Shown here: positions 11,633 to 23,149 of the stretch, in pieces
How the letters are laid out: each line of letters begins with the position of its first letter
Numbering within the stretch: position 1 is the stretch's first letter
Source: Calliphora vicina
Taxonomy: Eukaryota; Arthropoda; Insecta; Diptera; Calliphoridae
Direction: 5' to 3'
DNA length: 64,000 nucleotides
Assembly: GCF_958450345.1 (NCBI RefSeq)
Contig: NC_088783.1
Span: 17,239,701 to 17,303,700 of the forward strand
The notes under the pieces: generated by a model
Database searches by the model: none
The model's input: only the letters and a program-made list of their open reading frames with translations
What the model was told of the DNA's origin: nothing
Program-made: the position numbers and the translations under genes

Positions 11633-13315
11633 ATGAGTTCCAATTCAAATACTACTCGTTCTAGTGACGTTAAGGCCAAAACGAAAACTACAAAGGAAGA
11701 GGATTTTGTGGAATTGCCTAAAGAACTGGATTATCTATTTGAAAAGGAGTTGATAAATAAACAAAATAAACATATACACATAATGGATAGATTTACACCA
11801 TCACGAAATAGTGAGTATTTTTTAAAGAATTTTGAAATTTTTGAAGAGTTTAAGGAGAAAAGTTTTAAATTCAGAAAACCCTTATTATGTTACAACTATT
11901 AGGGGTTTAAATTTAAGTTCCTCATTTTGTAAAACGAAGCGACAAAAGTTCAAAATTAAAGTACTTCCATATTGTATTTCTGAAATTTCCAATTCAACTT
12001 TTTATACCCTTCACCATGAGTGGCAAGGGTATATATAAGTTTGTCATTCCGTTTGTAATTTCTAAATTTTTCATTTGCGACCCCACAAAGTATATATATT
12101 CTGGATCGTTATAGATAGCGGATTCGATATAGCCATGTCCGTCTGTGTGTTGAAATCTTTCCGAAGCCACCAAATAACTTACATACACGATTCATTCATC
12201 AATATCTCCTAAATTCTTCTCGGTTGCTATTTAAAATCGAGAAAATCGGTCCACAAATGGCTGAGATATAAGGAAAAACCCAGGACAACCTAGATTTTGA
12301 CCTATTTTTGACCTATATCTGGATTACTAAGACAATATGGATATCTAATGATAGATATTTCAAAGACCTTTGCATCGACATATATAAGATCATAGTAAGT
12401 TGGACCTACATTGGGTCAAAATCGGAAAAAATATTTTTTAACCCAAATTTTTTTTTCACCAACAAATTTCTTTTCACTAAATATTAAAAAAAAAATTTTA
12501 AAAACTAAAAATAATCTTTTTAAATTTAAAAAAAAATGTTAAAAAACTACTTTGGAAAAAACAATTAAATTTAGTTTACCCAAAAATAATTAAAATTTTT
12601 ATATTAAAGTATAATATGGCACAGCCGAATATAGCTAGTTCAAATACAAATGGAAATTTCTGAAATGTAATTGGAAAATTCTGAAACTGAATTATAAAAT
12701 TCTGAAATAATAAAATTTCAGAAATTCAATTGAAAATTTAAATGGATATTTCTGAAATAAAATTCGAAACTTCTGAAATCCAATTGGAATTAAAATTTTA
12801 AAAAAATTTCTCAGTATTTTTCAATTTTGAAATCATTATTAATGAAGAAACTAGATGGAAAAATTTAACTCATAAAAATAACTGCCGTTTTCGACATATG
12901 TATCGAAAGAAAAGTGAAATGGAAATATTTGTATTTGAAAACTGAAAGTTTTTCGCAAAAATTTAGTTTGACTCATTTATTTTTTAACATGAATCAGGCA
13001 ATAAATAATTCCGAAAACAATTTTGCAGCTCATCATTTGTCCTCTAAATTACATGCCCACCATGAGCAGCAAATTCCTCCAAATCATGCTGCATACATTC
13101 CATTTGTCTATGGAACATCATATAAACATGATACCGAAGCCAATGTATATGGTTGGATGCCGAAAGTTGTCAATAGACCGGATCTACTGAAAGAATTGAA
13201 TTTCATTAATGCCCCGAAACAAAGATGCTGTCTAACAGTGTATGGCGAGAAATTGGAGAGTGATAGAGCGAATGCACGGACATCGTTTAATGGTTTGAGA
13301 TTCTTTTTGCAATAA
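11633..13315 (+). CDS. Small two-exon gene, product of unknown function (154 residues)
   Basis: I do not recognise the family. Exon 1 is 11633-11810 (MSSNSNTTRSSDVKAKTKTT...), ending in phase 1 at a good GTGAGT donor. The only downstream acceptor I found that keeps the frame is TTTTGCAG at 13021-13028, giving exon 2 as 13029-13315 with a TAA stop. The joined product is about 154 residues: a Lys/Glu-rich hydrophilic N-terminus (VELPKELDYLFEKELINKQN), a His-rich linker, then a Tyr/Pro-containing region (YIPFVYGTSYKHDTEANVYG) and a C-terminus ending NGLRFFLQ. No signal peptide, membrane segment or zinc-finger pattern is seen. Codon use and the clean frame around the splice support a real gene, although the acceptor has a weak pyrimidine tract. 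The intron of about 1.2 kb holds a family A repeat. Size and composition would fit a small structural protein such as a ciliary or sperm microtubule protein, but that is a guess. Confidence 0.65.
11995..12640 (+). repeat. Family A dispersed repeat inside an intron
   Basis: This is a nearly full copy: TATACCCTTCACCATGAGTG with its short hairpin, TATATATTCTGGATCG, GGATTCGATATAGCCATGTC, the ACCTATATCTGGATTACTAA core, the A/T tract and the GGCACAGCCGAATATAGCTA terminus. It lies in the intron of the small gene, same strand. Confidence 0.88.
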
Positions 13316-13489
13316 ATCCTTGATGTATATATTTATATAATCAGACTAAATATAGAAGATTTTAACGAAATTTATTAAACACCTATTGTTTAAAAAAAAA
13401 AAATTAAAATTTGGCGATTTTATTAACCCGTTGCGCTTTGCTACCTCTATAGTAGTAAAATAAAAAAATGTGAAAATATTTTATAAAAA

Positions 13490-14850
13490 ACTAGCTGTCC
13501 CTGCAAAGGTTGTTCTGCCATAGCTCACACAAAGTTTGAAGACTCCCACTATAATAGTACTGCAGATATGCAATAATAAATTTTTATTTCGTATGGGAGG
13601 TGCCACGCCCATTGTACCTATATAGGTCAATTGTGAATCTAAACCACACAAACACACAAAAAAATTTCATCGAAATCGGCCCAGCCGTTAAGGAGGAGTT
13701 CAGTTACTAACACACGTACAGAAGAATTATATATATAAAGAAGATATAAATTTCTAAAATAATAAGAAAGCTATTCGGACAAAGTTTGAAGAATCTTGCA
13801 ATTATAGTTCTCATGATATTTAGAAACAACTATTTATTTTGTATGGTGGATGACTCACCTATTTTCCGACCCCTCCAAGTTTTGGTTAAACCTCAAGCAG
13901 TGACATGAAATTGAATCGTGTAAACTTTAAAGACTTTCACAAGTTCTCCAGATATTCGAAATTAACTATTTACTTTGTAGGGGAGGTGCCACGCCCACTA
14001 ATCCAATCCAGGCCATTTTCGTACAAAGTTTGAAGAATCTCGCAATTATAGTTCTCATGATATTTAGAAATACCTATGTATTTACTTTGTATGGGAGGTG
14101 ACTCACCCACGGTTTCGATCCTTCCCATTTTTGGTTAAACTTCATGTCGTGATATGAAATTGATTCATCTAAAGTTTGAAGACATTCACAATTATAGTAC
14201 TCCAGATATTCGAAAATAACTATTTACTTTATATGATAGGTACCACGCCCACTAATCCCATTCTGTCCATTTTCAGCCAAACTCCGTACAGTGATAAGAA
14301 CTATATTCATACAAAGTTTAGATACTTTTACGATTATACATGCCTGTCACACATTTTGTCCGAATGGTTTCAATTCCGTAGTTTTTATTCCGATCGATTT
14401 CGTTTTAGGTTCTTCAGATTCCGTGAAACTTATTAATTCAAAAAATATTTAATAATTCTATAATTTTGATTTTAATTTGACAACGTTTTTTATTTTAAAA
14501 CAAAAGTGAAATTTTTGGTACAGAAACTGATTAAAAATTTTAGATAAATAAATAATTACAAAGAAATATCAATTCCACTTTGAAAACTGAAAGTGTTTTC
14601 ATTCCGAAAGAAATTTTCGATTTACTTTTTCTGAAGAAGCAAAATGCGGAATTAATTCCACTTTCGATCGGAATGGAATTCTGTGACAGGCCTGATAGTT
14701 CTCCCGATATTCGAAAATAATTATTTACTTTGTATGGGTGGTGTCACGCCCCCTGTTCGGATCCGTATCATTTTTGGTTAGACTTCATAAACTGATAAGA
14801 AATTGATTCGTATAAAGTTTAAAGACTGTCACAATTATAGGTTAATTAAA
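13490..14850. repeat. Degenerate repeat array with GGGAGGTGCCACGCCC motif
   Basis: Units of irregular length, roughly 110-240 bp, each contain ACAAAGTTTGAAGA, an ATTATAGTTCTC...GATATT block, ATTTACTTTGTATGGGAGGT and CCACGCCCACTAATCC or a diverged form. Unit landmarks lie near 13605, 13845, 13984, 14095, 14230 and 14738; the last two are separated by a MITE at 14342-14691. Divergence between units is high, so the array is old. Confidence 0.75.
14342..14691. mobile_element. MITE with GCCTGTCACA inverted ends
   Basis: The 350-bp element has perfect 10-bp terminal inverted repeats, GCCTGTCACA at the left and TGTGACAGGC at the right. The ends then diverge into related CCGAATGG / CCATTCCG text. 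It interrupts the GCCACGCCC repeat array. A partial relative is at 9113-9285. No clear target duplication could be read, so the superfamily is open. Confidence 0.75.
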
Positions 14851-14906
14851 TTTTGAGCTTAATTCACTAAAATCTTAATTCAGAATTTAGTGAATTAAGC
14901 TCAAAA
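14851..14906. repeat. Perfect 21-bp inverted repeat (hairpin)
   Basis: The stretch at 14851-14871 (begins TTTTGAGCTTAATTCAC) is the exact reverse complement of 14886-14906, around a 14-base loop. It may be the tip of a small foldback element. Confidence 0.85.
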
Positions 14907-15221
14907 TGGTAAAAGGTCATGTTTTTGAAAACTGAAATTACAGAACACACTTTTCAAAAGCAGTTTCCATTGTAATGTCGAAAACTTTTAAAAACAGTTT
15001 CCATTGTAATGTCACAGAATAATATGAAAACTTTTAAATAACAACTTATTAATAGATAAATTATAAAATAATTTTTATTTTCAAATTTATGTACAAAAAT
15101 CCTCTATATTCTAAAGAACTACTAGTAATATTGTATTTGATTTGTTTAGGACTTACATATTTAAACTTAAAACTAAATTCTACAAATACTTGCACTTAAC
15201 AATACATATCCTCCCCCTCCT

Positions 15222-18200
15222 CTAACTTAAATCACAACTCTCCACATCCTTCTTACGGGGACCGCGAGGACCATAAAAACTCAACAGCACTGGCAGTAAT
15301 ATTAAACCATGAGCCGCTCCTATCAAAACTATACCCAAATACATGCGGAAATAGAATACCTCAAAAACTTGCGAGTTGGAAAAGCCCAACACTATAATGC
15401 CAGCAAATTTGGTGAGCGTAATGCCAGACAAAACACTGCTGCCCGTCACCGACAAGGCATGTTGGGCACGTTCATCTGTAGTACCAGCGGCATTTTTATA
15501 GGAACGTATAATGTGCGACACAAATTCTACGCCAATACCCACAGAAACCACCAAGTTAACCAGCGAAATGGCATTCAATGTTATGCTCCAAGACCACATC
15601 ATGCCGCACATATTAATCAATATAATCAGGACCATAAAGAGCAGCAGTAAAGCGGATATAATATCGAAACCTGTTATAATGAACGTCACCAGGAAGATGG
15701 CTAGTAAAGATATTCCCAAAGAATACAGTGCATCATTCCATATGGTCAGGTACTGTTCGTAGAATATAAAGAATACACAATAGGGGAAAATGGTGGCATC
15801 CACATTGTTCTCCTTAAACATGTCATTGATTTCACTGGCCACACGACGAGCCTCTTTTAAGGCCGAATAGAATTGCAGGGATGTGGTAGAGGTGGTGGAA
15901 TATTGCATAAAATATGTATCCAATATATGACTGCTGCCATTGTTATCCAAAGTGTAGATGACAGCCTGCAAACAAAAATAGAAAACAGAATAATTAAGAC
16001 ATTGTGTTAAATTGAGGTTAGAATTTAATCAAATTGAGATAATTTTCAATAAGAGGGTAAATTTAATGGTTTTTAAGCACTGAAAGAAAAATTCATAAGT
16101 GGAAAAGTTTCCATTGTATTATCAACCATTTTATATTATATTTATTTTTGGTCCTTATAAATTGCAGTAGATTTACTGATATTCTAAAAATCTTCTTGCG
16201 AAAATACTTCCGCAAGAAGACCTAAAACAGTTGCCAAAAACACATGACAAATATTTTACGTAAAGACCACTAAATAAAACATATTTGAATTATTTATTTT
16301 ACTTTGGATAATTCAAAATAAACTATTTAGTTTTATTTTATTTGATGCTGTTTGATCTTACAAAACACTTGTAAGAGTAAACACGTCAAACAAATTTGTG
16401 CTAAAAAAAGTGGTTACGCGTTTTTGAGCAAATATTTGCCATGTGACCCTACCTTAAGTGATGAGAATTTATTAATAAAAAAAATTATACTTAAAATACA
16501 AGTTTTAAATATTTTTTAAGGTAAACAAAATTTAAAAAAATTTAAAAAAAAAAAATTATTTTCCGAAATCGATTTTTTTTTTAATTGTGAAAAAAACATT
16601 TTTTTGGTAAAAAAATATTTTTCACGGTTTTGACCAATTGTAGGTCCATCGTTGCAATGGACTTGGAAAAATCTATCATTAAATATCCATATTGTCTATA
16701 TTAATGACTTAGTAATCCAGATATAGGTCAAAAATCGAGGTTGTCCCGATATTTTTTAAGTTATTTGGGAGCTACGAAAAGTTGATTTCAACATACATAC
16801 GGACAGACGGACATGGCTATATCTATAACGATCTAGAATTTATATACTGTGTTGGATCGCAAATGAAGAATGTACAAGTTTGGTTAGCTTCTCTCAAGTA
16901 TGAAACCCCCTTTTATTAAAGAAATTTTTAAATTTTATTTGGAAATTGTGTTATTTTGTTTAAACTTACATCTGCATATGAGGCCCGACCAGCTTTAGCA
17001 CATTCACTATCTGGCAAATCGGATAGGAAATAGGGTAGATATTTTCTAAAAGTATATTCAGTTGGCCGCAAACCATCTTCCATAAAATCTCGTTTACAGG
17101 GTAGACATTCGTCTGATTTGGAATCTAGATTTTAATAAAATATTATTTTTATAATTAGGTTCTTCAATATTTTGTATACAACTTACTGCTGGGACAAAAA
17201 GTTCCATCTGTTGAGTTCATCTTACAACAATCGGCAATAGCTAACCAATCGATGTAATCATCAATCCATGATGAAGCAGGACGGGCCAAATAGGTGCTGA
17301 AAATATAATAGAAGCATTGGAATTAATCTCCATAAAATACTTGAACTCAGTACGAACAGTGGGTTTGAAATATTTACATTGAAAAATTCAGTAAGAATTG
17401 TAATTTTTCATATTTTCTTATTTTTCTAATTTAAAAGTATACTTACATTTCCGGATAACGTGACTGGGTGTATAACTGGACCGACATGGAGTCATTATTA
17501 CATTCCACACCACCGCAAATCAAATTTTGATGAGAACGATTCGTATAGTCTAGACCGGGTTTGATAACCCAATAAACGGGAGCACCCATAGACAGTAAAT
17601 CATTCATATAACGGAAATATTTAATAACATGAGAATCTTTAGGCATAGACATTTCCTGATCCAAACCCAATTCCAGATTGGGTGTAACCGTTAAAGACAA
17701 AGAGGTAATCACAAAAAATACCAAACAAACGATTACTTTCATGGGTCTAGAATTAAACAAATAATTTAATGAAATAAATACAATGCAATTACTACCGCAA
17801 TATAATAACTTACTTGGACAACAAGAAAGGAGCATAGAACTTAGTGAAGAATTTCTGCAAAATGCTAACCGAATTATCCACATCCGGCTGTTTGCCCATT
17901 TTGCAGCAACAGAACAAATCCAAGCGACCCGATTCATAACGACGTTCATCTAAAGCCATTAACGCCACAAAGGCGGTAATTTGGAATAGGAAGTCAAAAA
18001 ATATGGCTACAGCAGCATACATGGCAAACGTTTTAACCGCAGGCATATCAGAAATGGCACCTATGCCAAAGCAGGCAATTTCCGAAGCAGCTGTTTGTAA
18101 TATAGAGGGACCCACTTGACCTATAGCCTCTCCAATAGCCTCAGCAACACTTTCATACTTTTGACGTTCCAAACGATGGTAGGTGTGCACCATAATGAAA

Positions 18201-20732
18201 ATATTATCCACACCCACGGCCAACACCAAAAATGGTATAACTTCAATGGCCAACATGGTGGTGACCACATCCAAATAGCCCCAAAAACCCAAACTGCAGG
18301 CCACAGAGGCCAACACTATGATAATGCCACCCACAGCCAACATAATTTTCGATTCCCGAAAGAAACCCACACAACTGCGCACCTTACCCAAGGCTATGGC
18401 CACATAGACAAACATCACCAGATAACTGATGAGTACAGTGGAGAATTCACCTTCGGACAGTTCAACTATAGCATCCTGTATAGAACGTTCCGCCGAATAG
18501 GCTACATCGAGCTTATTGCTGGTATAGTTTTTCATAAATTCTATAAAACGTTTCTCCCATTCCAAATTCGGCTCCAGTAGATCTTCATCATTTTGATTTT
18601 TACCCAAAAATGTTATAACCAAACCAGTTGCTAGTAGGTAATTGGGATCTTCGTCAGGCTTGACTTTTGGCATGCCACCAACAGCTATACCCGGTTCAAT
18701 GGGACCGCCATAGGCACCAAAACAGCTTTCCATCATGGGTACACTGGAAGGAGACAACGGATGTAAATTGATAAATGTTTTAAATTATGAAGATTCTAAA
18801 TTCGAGCCTACTTATACGATAAGAGATTATTTAATTCAAAACTACGGATTGAATAAATCTACCAAAATTTCGGGAAAATCTCATTATAATTTCAGCAAAT
18901 TCTGAATATTATTTTCAAATTACAGTGAGTTGCAAGCGAATGGTTACAAACCAATGAGATAGGTACGAGTTGAATGTCTCAATATCACAGAATACGGACC
19001 CGAATTATTCTTTGAAGGAAGCTTTATCAGATGCGGTTATAAGGGAATGCTAATGCTATTTCTTTAAATTTCGTTTCAATACTAATTTGTGTTAATTTGC
19101 TTTATTAAAAAACCTTTACTAACCTTAAACAGTCTTCCAAATGATTTAAATAGTTGACGGTATAACCAAATTGTTCATATTCAGTCTCAAAGAACTCCAG
19201 ATCATTTTGGAAGTAGCCATAAATCGACTGGACTACACAGCTTTTAATGGTGCCAACTTCTCCAGGATAAAGAACAGGAGCATAGCACAATTTGTCTAAG
19301 CCAATGCCATCTTCCATGCCTATAGCTTCAATGGCCTCTTGTAGTTTGAAAACTTCAAGCAGGAAACTCTTCTCGAAAGCCGGACCAAAGGTTACAATGC
19401 CATCGGTGGTGTTGTGGGTGAACTACAGATAAATTTCCATTATAAATAATAATTTTAGAAAAATCTCTACAAAATAAATAATTTAACTTACCACTGAAGT
19501 ATCAGTAGGTTTGATAAAAAGTTGATTTGTTCTATAGAAGGGACCAAAGTGTGAATCAAAGTATTCCTTTTCTTGACGTGTTTGACTTTCTTCGCCGGCC
19601 CACAGTTGCACCGGATCCGTGGTTACTTGCATCTTTGTAATGCCATAGCCCAGACCGCCAATAACCCAAGAACAAATGGCTAAAACCAAAACAGGATTTT
19701 TGGCACAAAACGCACCCCAACTACGAAAACATTTATAAAGCACTTGATCAGCACAGGCAAAACCTGCAAAACAACGGGGTATATGCAGCTTGGAACGACA
19801 CTTTTCAAAAACCATTAAAGCCACCACAATGGCCACAAATACTGCTATGCCATACAGGCCAATCAAACGGAAAACATCCTCATAGGCTATGGGTACCTCA
19901 CTCAAGGGACATGAATCTGCACAATCTATACAGGCGCAGGCATGTGAATTCTCATAGGCCTTGGAACATTCCAGGGGAAACAGTGATAGACGGTCCTCAT
20001 CTGAGGTCTCATTTAGGAATATATAATTTATAGGAAATGGCACATATTCATTGATCTCTACATCACCCATAAAGTTAAACCATTTGCGATAATCACATGA
20101 ACGAGCATTGTAGGGAACACAAGCCAAATCCATGGCTGGTCTACCCGTTTGAGAGTGTTGTATACCCTTGCAGGTATCGTAAACTTTCTCCACAAATGTA
20201 TCTTCTACCCTGTAGTCTATTCTTTCAACATACTCTTGATTGGCGCTATTTATGTTGGTGTAGGGTTTCAAGAAGAGACTATGATTTTTGGCACATGTCA
20301 TAGAGCAAATTGTTAAACCCATATTTAAAACACATGTGGGACAACGCGAATAAACACCATCCGCTTGGGTGATACCCTGGTCCATGGTAACAATTTGTGC
20401 AGCATCACAACATAATTCCAATTCAGCTGTAAAATATATATTTTTTTTATTAAATTGATATACATATAGAAATTATAATTTATATTTAATACCTTGTCCA
20501 TCCTCTCCTTTGTATTCTTGGTACAAAGTTGGACATCTCCTTTTAAAAATAGCCTCAGCTTCGGCATTATTTAGTGGTAAAGCTTCGCCATTATATACCT
20601 TGTTTTTCCAATGTGGTCCTTCTTGATGTGTATGCCCATACCAAATGCAGGAGGCTGTCGCTTGTGGAATGGGACATAATGCCAAGGCAGCCAAACTTAT
20701 TAATAATATCACAGTTATTTTACTCGTATGTT
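15222..20732 (-). CDS. Npc1a: Niemann-Pick C1 protein (NPC1), near complete
   Basis: NPC1 is a multi-pass late-endosomal/lysosomal membrane protein that exports sterol taken from NPC2. Exons in transcript order: 20493-20732, 19492-20426, 19124-19422, 17814-18743, 17447-17746, 17187-17296, 16970-17124, 15222-15965. All have GT-AG borders and compatible phases, giving 1236 residues plus a few from an upstream exon. The first listed exon opens with HTSKITVILLISLAALALC, a signal peptide lacking its Met, behind a TCCTCCACAG acceptor, so the start codon lies in an unlocated exon above 20732. Then come the Cys-rich sterol-binding domain (CIWYGHTHQEGPHWKN, CCDAAQIVTM), a membrane helix FRLIGLYGIAVFVAIVVALM, a luminal domain, and the sterol-sensing domain in 17814-18743 (LAVGVDNIFIMVHTYHRLER). 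The Cys-containing luminal loop (DCCKMNSTDGTFCP) and a second membrane bundle (SVGIGVEFVSHIIRSYKNAA) follow. The paralogue, a rather than b, is inferred. Confidence 0.93.
16485..16915 (-). repeat. Family A dispersed repeat in an Npc1 intron
   Basis: On the minus strand it shows ATATCTGGATTACTAAGTCA, AATATGGATATTTAATGATA, CAATTGGTCAAAACCG and GATATAGCCATGTCCGTCTG. It lies in the last intron, between the exons at 15222-15965 and 16970-17124. Confidence 0.82.
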
Positions 20733-21199
20733 CTGTGGAGGAAAGTAAAAAATTAAGTTATATTATAGGAATACTGAAGAATATTCAAATTCTGTGAGTT
20801 GTTAATTTCGCATTTTTGCAAATAATTTATAATTGTTGATCTCAGATAAACTTAGATAACCTTTTAGGTTTAAAAACAGAAACTTAAACTAAAAACTAAG
20901 GTTAAGTGCCAAGGTTTCAACTATAATCTATATTTAAATTTTCTAAAATTGTATCCATCATTTCATTTACTATATACTGATATTTTTACAAACTTTTAAC
21001 AAGGTTAACAAGTGATAGGGTTCAAAGTTATTATTTTTTTTCTTGGACCAGCACTCAGGACCCCTACTCATACAAAGCATTGTGTTGGAACTAGGAAAAT
21101 AGGTAGTGGGAGGGAGGGAAGAGGGAGTGGTGTTTGTGGACATTCGATTTGAATTTTCTACATTGAAAATGACAGGAAACACTTAAGCGGCAAGTTTGT

Positions 21200-22620
21200 A
21201 CGGCTAAATAATGAATTGTTCCTGTTGTTCGCCGGTCAATCTGGCGGTCCACTGGCCAATCGACTACAAAGGATGAGTTCTTAATGAAAAACGTGTGTTA
21301 CGTAAAAATCTGCGGGTTTCAGGAACAAGTTCTCTAATTTCATCAGAGCACATTCCATTGTAGTACCAATAAAACAGTGAAACGCAGCCCACATTCACCC
21401 CACTGTCACCAATAATCACCTTTGCCCTCTCCTGTATGCGGTATGCGGAAGCCCCAAATTAGAATTTGAAGTACCGGCCATATATGGGAGTTGTATTCCA
21501 ATTTCGGTCGGATGTAGGTGGTGTAAATAGTGAGGAGATCAGATGGAGTCTAGTAATTCCTACACCGTTTCTGAAATCCAAAACACACTTTCGACACTTG
21601 AAAAATGTGTTTAGACCAGCGTCCATCCCGTATATAACATCAAGAGCGCCTGATTCCACAATATTTACACCATCCATAAATACAGATGAAACGACATGAA
21701 ATGTCGTTTGTTTTTGAGTCAACATGCAACACTGAGTCTTTCGCACGAACCCATTCAGAGATTATCAGAAGGTTCCGATTAAGAGAATCATTCATGTTTT
21801 CCATCATTTAGAAAAATAAGCAATACAGGAGGAGCTAGAACGGAGCCTTGCGGTACCCCTGAATTTATCTAGAACTCGTTTAATGAGATCCTATCTATAA
21901 CAACTCGTATAGTGCGATCTCTGAGAGAGCTCGATATAAATCGATAGATAAAATTGCACCATACCACACTCTTCGAACGCGTTGGAATTATCTAAAGCCA
22001 ACACTCTCGACGAAACGGTGAATGGAACGACACTATTTTTCCGATAGGAAGGCTAGCAAGTGTCCCGTAGAGCGTCCTATACGAAACAACATACAGGAAA
22101 TACGCCGGAACTATATGAAGTGCTGAAAAGGTTAGCTAATGGACGAGCTAACGTCAAAGAGCACTGCTTCAAGATCAGCGCTGGTATGCCATCTGGCCCA
22201 GGAGACTTATTTACGTTGAGATCAGAAAAAAGCCTTTTTACAGCACGAACTCGAAAGAATATATTTGGCATAGTCACTAATACTGTTTCGAGTACGGGCA
22301 GAAGTTGATCACTTTCCGGCAAGTGAGAATTACTTGCGAATAATTCAGATAAAAGGTTAGTTTTATCGAATGTGAATGTTTGGTCATTCTTTAAAAGATT
22401 CGGAATTGAGGAACTAGCATTATCCTTTACTCTTTTAACGAATGATCAAAAGCGTTTACTATACCGGGAGCAGTAAGAACTTAAGTACAAAGGCGTTTCC
22501 CGTATAAAGCTTTTTCGCGCTTCGACTTCGACACACGAAGATCGGCGATAAATATTCTATTTGGAAGGCAAGACAATTCAATAGCAAGGAAGTTTGAGAA
22601 ATTCGCTAAAATTACAATAA
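21200..22620 (-). pseudogene. Decayed non-LTR retrotransposon (LINE) reverse transcriptase
   Basis: On the minus strand the blocks appear in RT order: VNKSPGPDGIPALILKQCSL near 22190 and a diverged ALD-NAFE block near 21990. INSGVPQGSVLAP comes next, near 21860, then KTQCCMLTQKQTTFHVVSSV with FMDGVNIVESGALDV (21640-21740). The C-terminal block NGMCSDEIRELVPETRRFLR with NTRFSLRTHPL follows (21270-21360). Frames shift many times and the YADD motif region is lost. The block pattern is that of jockey/CR1-like insect LINEs, and the clade is not decided. Confidence 0.85.
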
Positions 22621-22649
22621 TCTAATAATGGAAAATAGTTCTCGCACTG

Positions 22650-23110
22650 TTAGCAGCAGGGCAAATGAGGATGGGCTTGATTGCTATTGCCATGAGAAAA
22701 TAAAACTCTTACTTCTAAAAACTGGTCGAAACAGAAAATGAATACTGTTATCTTTTCGGATGAATCCAAATACAATTTAAGAGGCGATGATGGGACAACA
22801 TTTGTAATACAGTCAAGTTTGGCGATGGCAATATAATGGTGTGGGACTGTTGGGGAATATGCCTTTATTTGAGATTCCAGCACGACAAAGACTCGAAACA
22901 AACCACTAGGGTTGTAACCGATTGGTTACAATACAATGAGGTATGTGATTTGAAGTGGCCTGATCAAACGACAGATCCAAATCTCATAGAAAACCAATGG
23001 GAATTGGACATCGCGAAATACGCACTCAAAATGATTCAATACATCGGTGCTGTGAAGCTCTAATAAAAAACAAGAAATATCCAACAAAAGAAATGAGGGC
23101 CAGACAATTT
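22650..23110 (+). pseudogene. Decayed, internally deleted Tc1-like transposase
   Basis: The fragment holds VIFSDESKYNLRGDDG (first Asp), then DGNIMVWDCWGI, a jump to RFQHDKDSKQTTRVVTDWL (second Asp) and DPNLIENQWELD (Glu). The usual residues between MVW and the second Asp block are absent, so the copy carries an internal deletion plus frameshifts. No clear terminal repeats were read. Confidence 0.8.
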
Positions 23111-23149
23111 TGGTAAAAATTAAACCAAAATTTCCATTGTTTTGTCAAT

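Noticed and set aside
22060..22308. Plus-strand 82-codon frame
   Set aside because: Antisense of the LINE block VNKSPGPDGIPAL on the minus strand.
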